Assembly (NCBI GenBank): GCA_910592205.1
Contig: CAJVPJ010001179.1
Location: 1 to 11,696 of the forward strand
Direction of reading: 5' to 3'
From: Paraglomus occultum
Lineage: Eukaryota > Glomeromycota > Glomeromycetes > Paraglomerales > Paraglomeraceae
Length of the DNA: 11,696 nt
Under the pieces are notes generated by a model. The model worked only from the letters and a program-made list of their open reading frames with translations, did no database searches and had not been told where the DNA came from. A program made the position numbers and the translations under genes. Each line of letters opens with the position of its first letter. Positions within the stretch are counted from its first letter, which is position 1. This document shows, in pieces, positions 10,693 to 11,696 of this stretch.

Positions 10693-10870
10693 GGTTGTAG
10701 TCTTAACCAATAGAGACAGCGGTGACTAAAGACACGGGAAAGAGGAAGGTTTCTTTATGGCGGTCGATAGTTCATATATACGACTGAAAATTTTTTGATG
10801 GCCAATCATATTCTGAACACACTTTAGTTCCACACACAACAACTGTACATCAACCAATTATATTGAGTCA
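10693..10870 (-). promoter_or_regulatory. RPS20 upstream region with pyrimidine tract and CCAAT boxes
   Basis: On the minus strand a pyrimidine tract CCTTCCTCTTTCCC (10749-10736) lies 44-57 nt before the ATG. It resembles the pyrimidine-rich start regions of ribosomal protein genes. CCAAT pentamers occur on the + strand at 10707-10711, 10802-10806 and 10854-10858; CCAAT boxes can act in either orientation. I see no clear TATA box. The motifs are seen directly; the promoter role is inferred. Confidence 0.45.
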
Positions 10871-11400
10871 ATTTTTTTTGCGTCTCATGTCGAATATAAT
10901 AGATAACAAAAACGGAAGAAATGATACGCGTAATTTACGCTAACGTTATACATACGCAAATGTGTGTTATATATGTTGCATTTTATTTGCCACTCGAATA
11001 CATGTGCGCTTAATTTATCATTACGCTACTTAATTTTACCGCCTTGCCACTTAAGATGTCTCATAATATATACGTGTGTGCCATTATAATTGTATCTCTC
11101 GATGTCATATTAATATAGGGACTTAATTAGCCACTTTGCAACTTGAATATGTCTTACACTTTGCCACTTGTCACTAAATATTTAAGTGTCCACGCATTTT
11201 CCCTCCCAAAGCATGCAAACATAATTTATTTTTAGTGGTGTTAAAGATTGTCTCGCTGATATCGTCATGTAAGCCAGTCACTCGACAAAGAATCTTTTTA
11301 GTATTAAGATCAACGACTGTTCTCAACATTCTTAGGAAAGACGCGCTACATTCCCAAAAATTGTTGACTATGTCCGAATTCGCTTCTTCCTAAATGAATG
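10871..11400. other. Non-coding AT-rich region
   Basis: This stretch has no credible coding frame on either strand, and no tRNA or other RNA gene that I recognise. It holds a T-tract plus GCGTCT at 10872-10885, like the one before URB1, and a family of degenerate short repeats listed separately. The sequence is AT-rich with many stops. Confidence 0.6.
10986..11170 (+). repeat. Degenerate TTTGCCACTTGAATATGT-like repeats
   Basis: Four related segments share a core of TTGCCACTT followed by GAATATGTCT-like sequence: 10986-11005, 11043-11061, 11135-11154 and 11160-11170 (the last truncated). Start-to-start spacing is 57, 92 and 25 nt, so this is not a regular tandem array. They may be remnants of decayed repeats or scattered protein-binding sites. 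Confidence 0.45.
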
Positions 11401-11407
11401 AAAAATC

Positions 11408-11498
11408 CCTGATACTCTTTAGACGTATCCAAGAGTATCAAAAGTGCAGCCCGCCAGACGTATCCATTGGGCCTCAGACATATCCTAGCACTTTTTGG
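11408..11498 (+). repeat. Direct repeat, copy 1 (91 bp) with internal stems
   Basis: About 94% identical to a second copy 132 bp downstream. It contains a perfect 10-bp inverted repeat (TGATACTCTT 11410-11419, AAGAGTATCA 11431-11440). A further 8-bp inverted repeat is AAAAGTGC 11440-11447 with GCACTTTT 11488-11495. Inside that is GCCC/GGGC (11449-11452, 11469-11472). The decamer AGACGTATCC recurs at 11421, 11456 and, with one change, 11476. No protein is suggested. Confidence 0.85.
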
Positions 11499-11524
11499 GT
11501 AAAGTTAAATAATAAAATAAAGAT

Positions 11525-11536
11525 AACTTCGAAGTT
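11525..11536. repeat. 12-bp perfect palindrome between the two repeat copies
   Basis: AACTTCGAAGTT reads the same on both strands. It sits just before copy 2 of the direct repeat. A nearby AAGTTA/TAACTT pair (11502-11507, 11524-11529) also could pair. Function unknown. Confidence 0.7.
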
Positions 11537-11539
11537 GTG

Positions 11540-11629
11540 CCTGATACTCTTTAGACGTATCCAAGCGTATCAAAAGTGTAGCCCGCCAGACGTATCCATT
11601 GGGCTCAGACGTATCCTAACACTTTTTGG
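11540..11629 (+). repeat. Direct repeat, copy 2 (90 bp) with internal stems
   Basis: Second copy of the repeat. It has four substitutions and a one-base deletion relative to copy 1. The first stem has one mismatch here (AAGCGTATCA). The outer stem is AAAAGTGT 11572-11579 with ACACTTTT 11619-11626. The inner stem is AGCCC/GGGCT (11580-11584, 11601-11605), one pair longer than in copy 1. AGACGTATCC occurs exactly three times, at 11553, 11588 and 11607. Confidence 0.85.
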
Positions 11630-11696
11630 CCTTCGTGATGCTTCCACTACTAAATAAATTTTCGAACCTTAAATTTATCCAATGCCTGTGTTGCCA

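Noticed and set aside
11394-11657. 87-codon + strand open frame with an internally repeated peptide
   Set aside because: The peptide repeat follows from the 132-bp offset of the DNA repeats, a multiple of three. The one-base indel shifts the frame of the two copies relative to each other, and the composition is not that of a known family. Better explained as a non-coding repeat.

Overview
The window is a stretch of ordinary, intron-rich nuclear DNA from a fungus. Spt8, a WD40 subunit of the SAGA coactivator, is best known from fungi. All 27 introns I could place are short (69-114 nt), and the DNA is clearly AT-rich. About one intron per 100 codons argues against a budding yeast, and the AT-richness argues against most mushrooms. 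An early-diverging lineage such as Mucoromycota/Glomeromycotina fits best, but that placement is inference.

Layout, left to right. (1) 1-108: an open frame entering from the left edge, possibly the 3' end of a + strand gene (weak). (2) 401-2776, minus strand: a complete 11-exon SPT8 gene of 500 codons. (3) 2898-3104, minus strand: a small unidentified open frame that may be a real short gene. (4) 3105-3445: intergenic DNA carrying a CCAAT box and a TATA-like box in front of the next gene. (5) 3446-9822, plus strand: a complete 16-exon URB1 (NPA1) gene of 1,726 codons, a large nucleolar factor for 60S ribosome assembly. (6) 9823-10170: tail-to-tail intergenic DNA with candidate poly(A) signals for both neighbours. 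(7) 10171-10692, minus strand: a complete 3-exon gene for ribosomal protein uS10 (RPS20), 119 codons. (8) 10693-11696: its upstream region followed by non-coding DNA. This part holds degenerate TTTGCCACTTG-type repeats and two ~90-bp direct repeats with internal inverted repeats.

Functionally, URB1 and RPS20 both serve ribosome production (assembly of the large subunit, structure of the small subunit), and SPT8 acts in RNA polymerase II transcription. These are housekeeping genes and their adjacency does not look like a dedicated system. I joined exons by hand from splice-site sequence, reading-frame phase and resemblance to the families. Every exon chain closes in frame from ATG to stop with no frameshift. 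Two introns appear to use GC rather than GT donors. I found no mobile-element protein, tRNA, rRNA or CRISPR array. The most unusual element is the repeat pair near the right edge. Its two copies differ at both sides of one stem base pair in a way that keeps the pairing.
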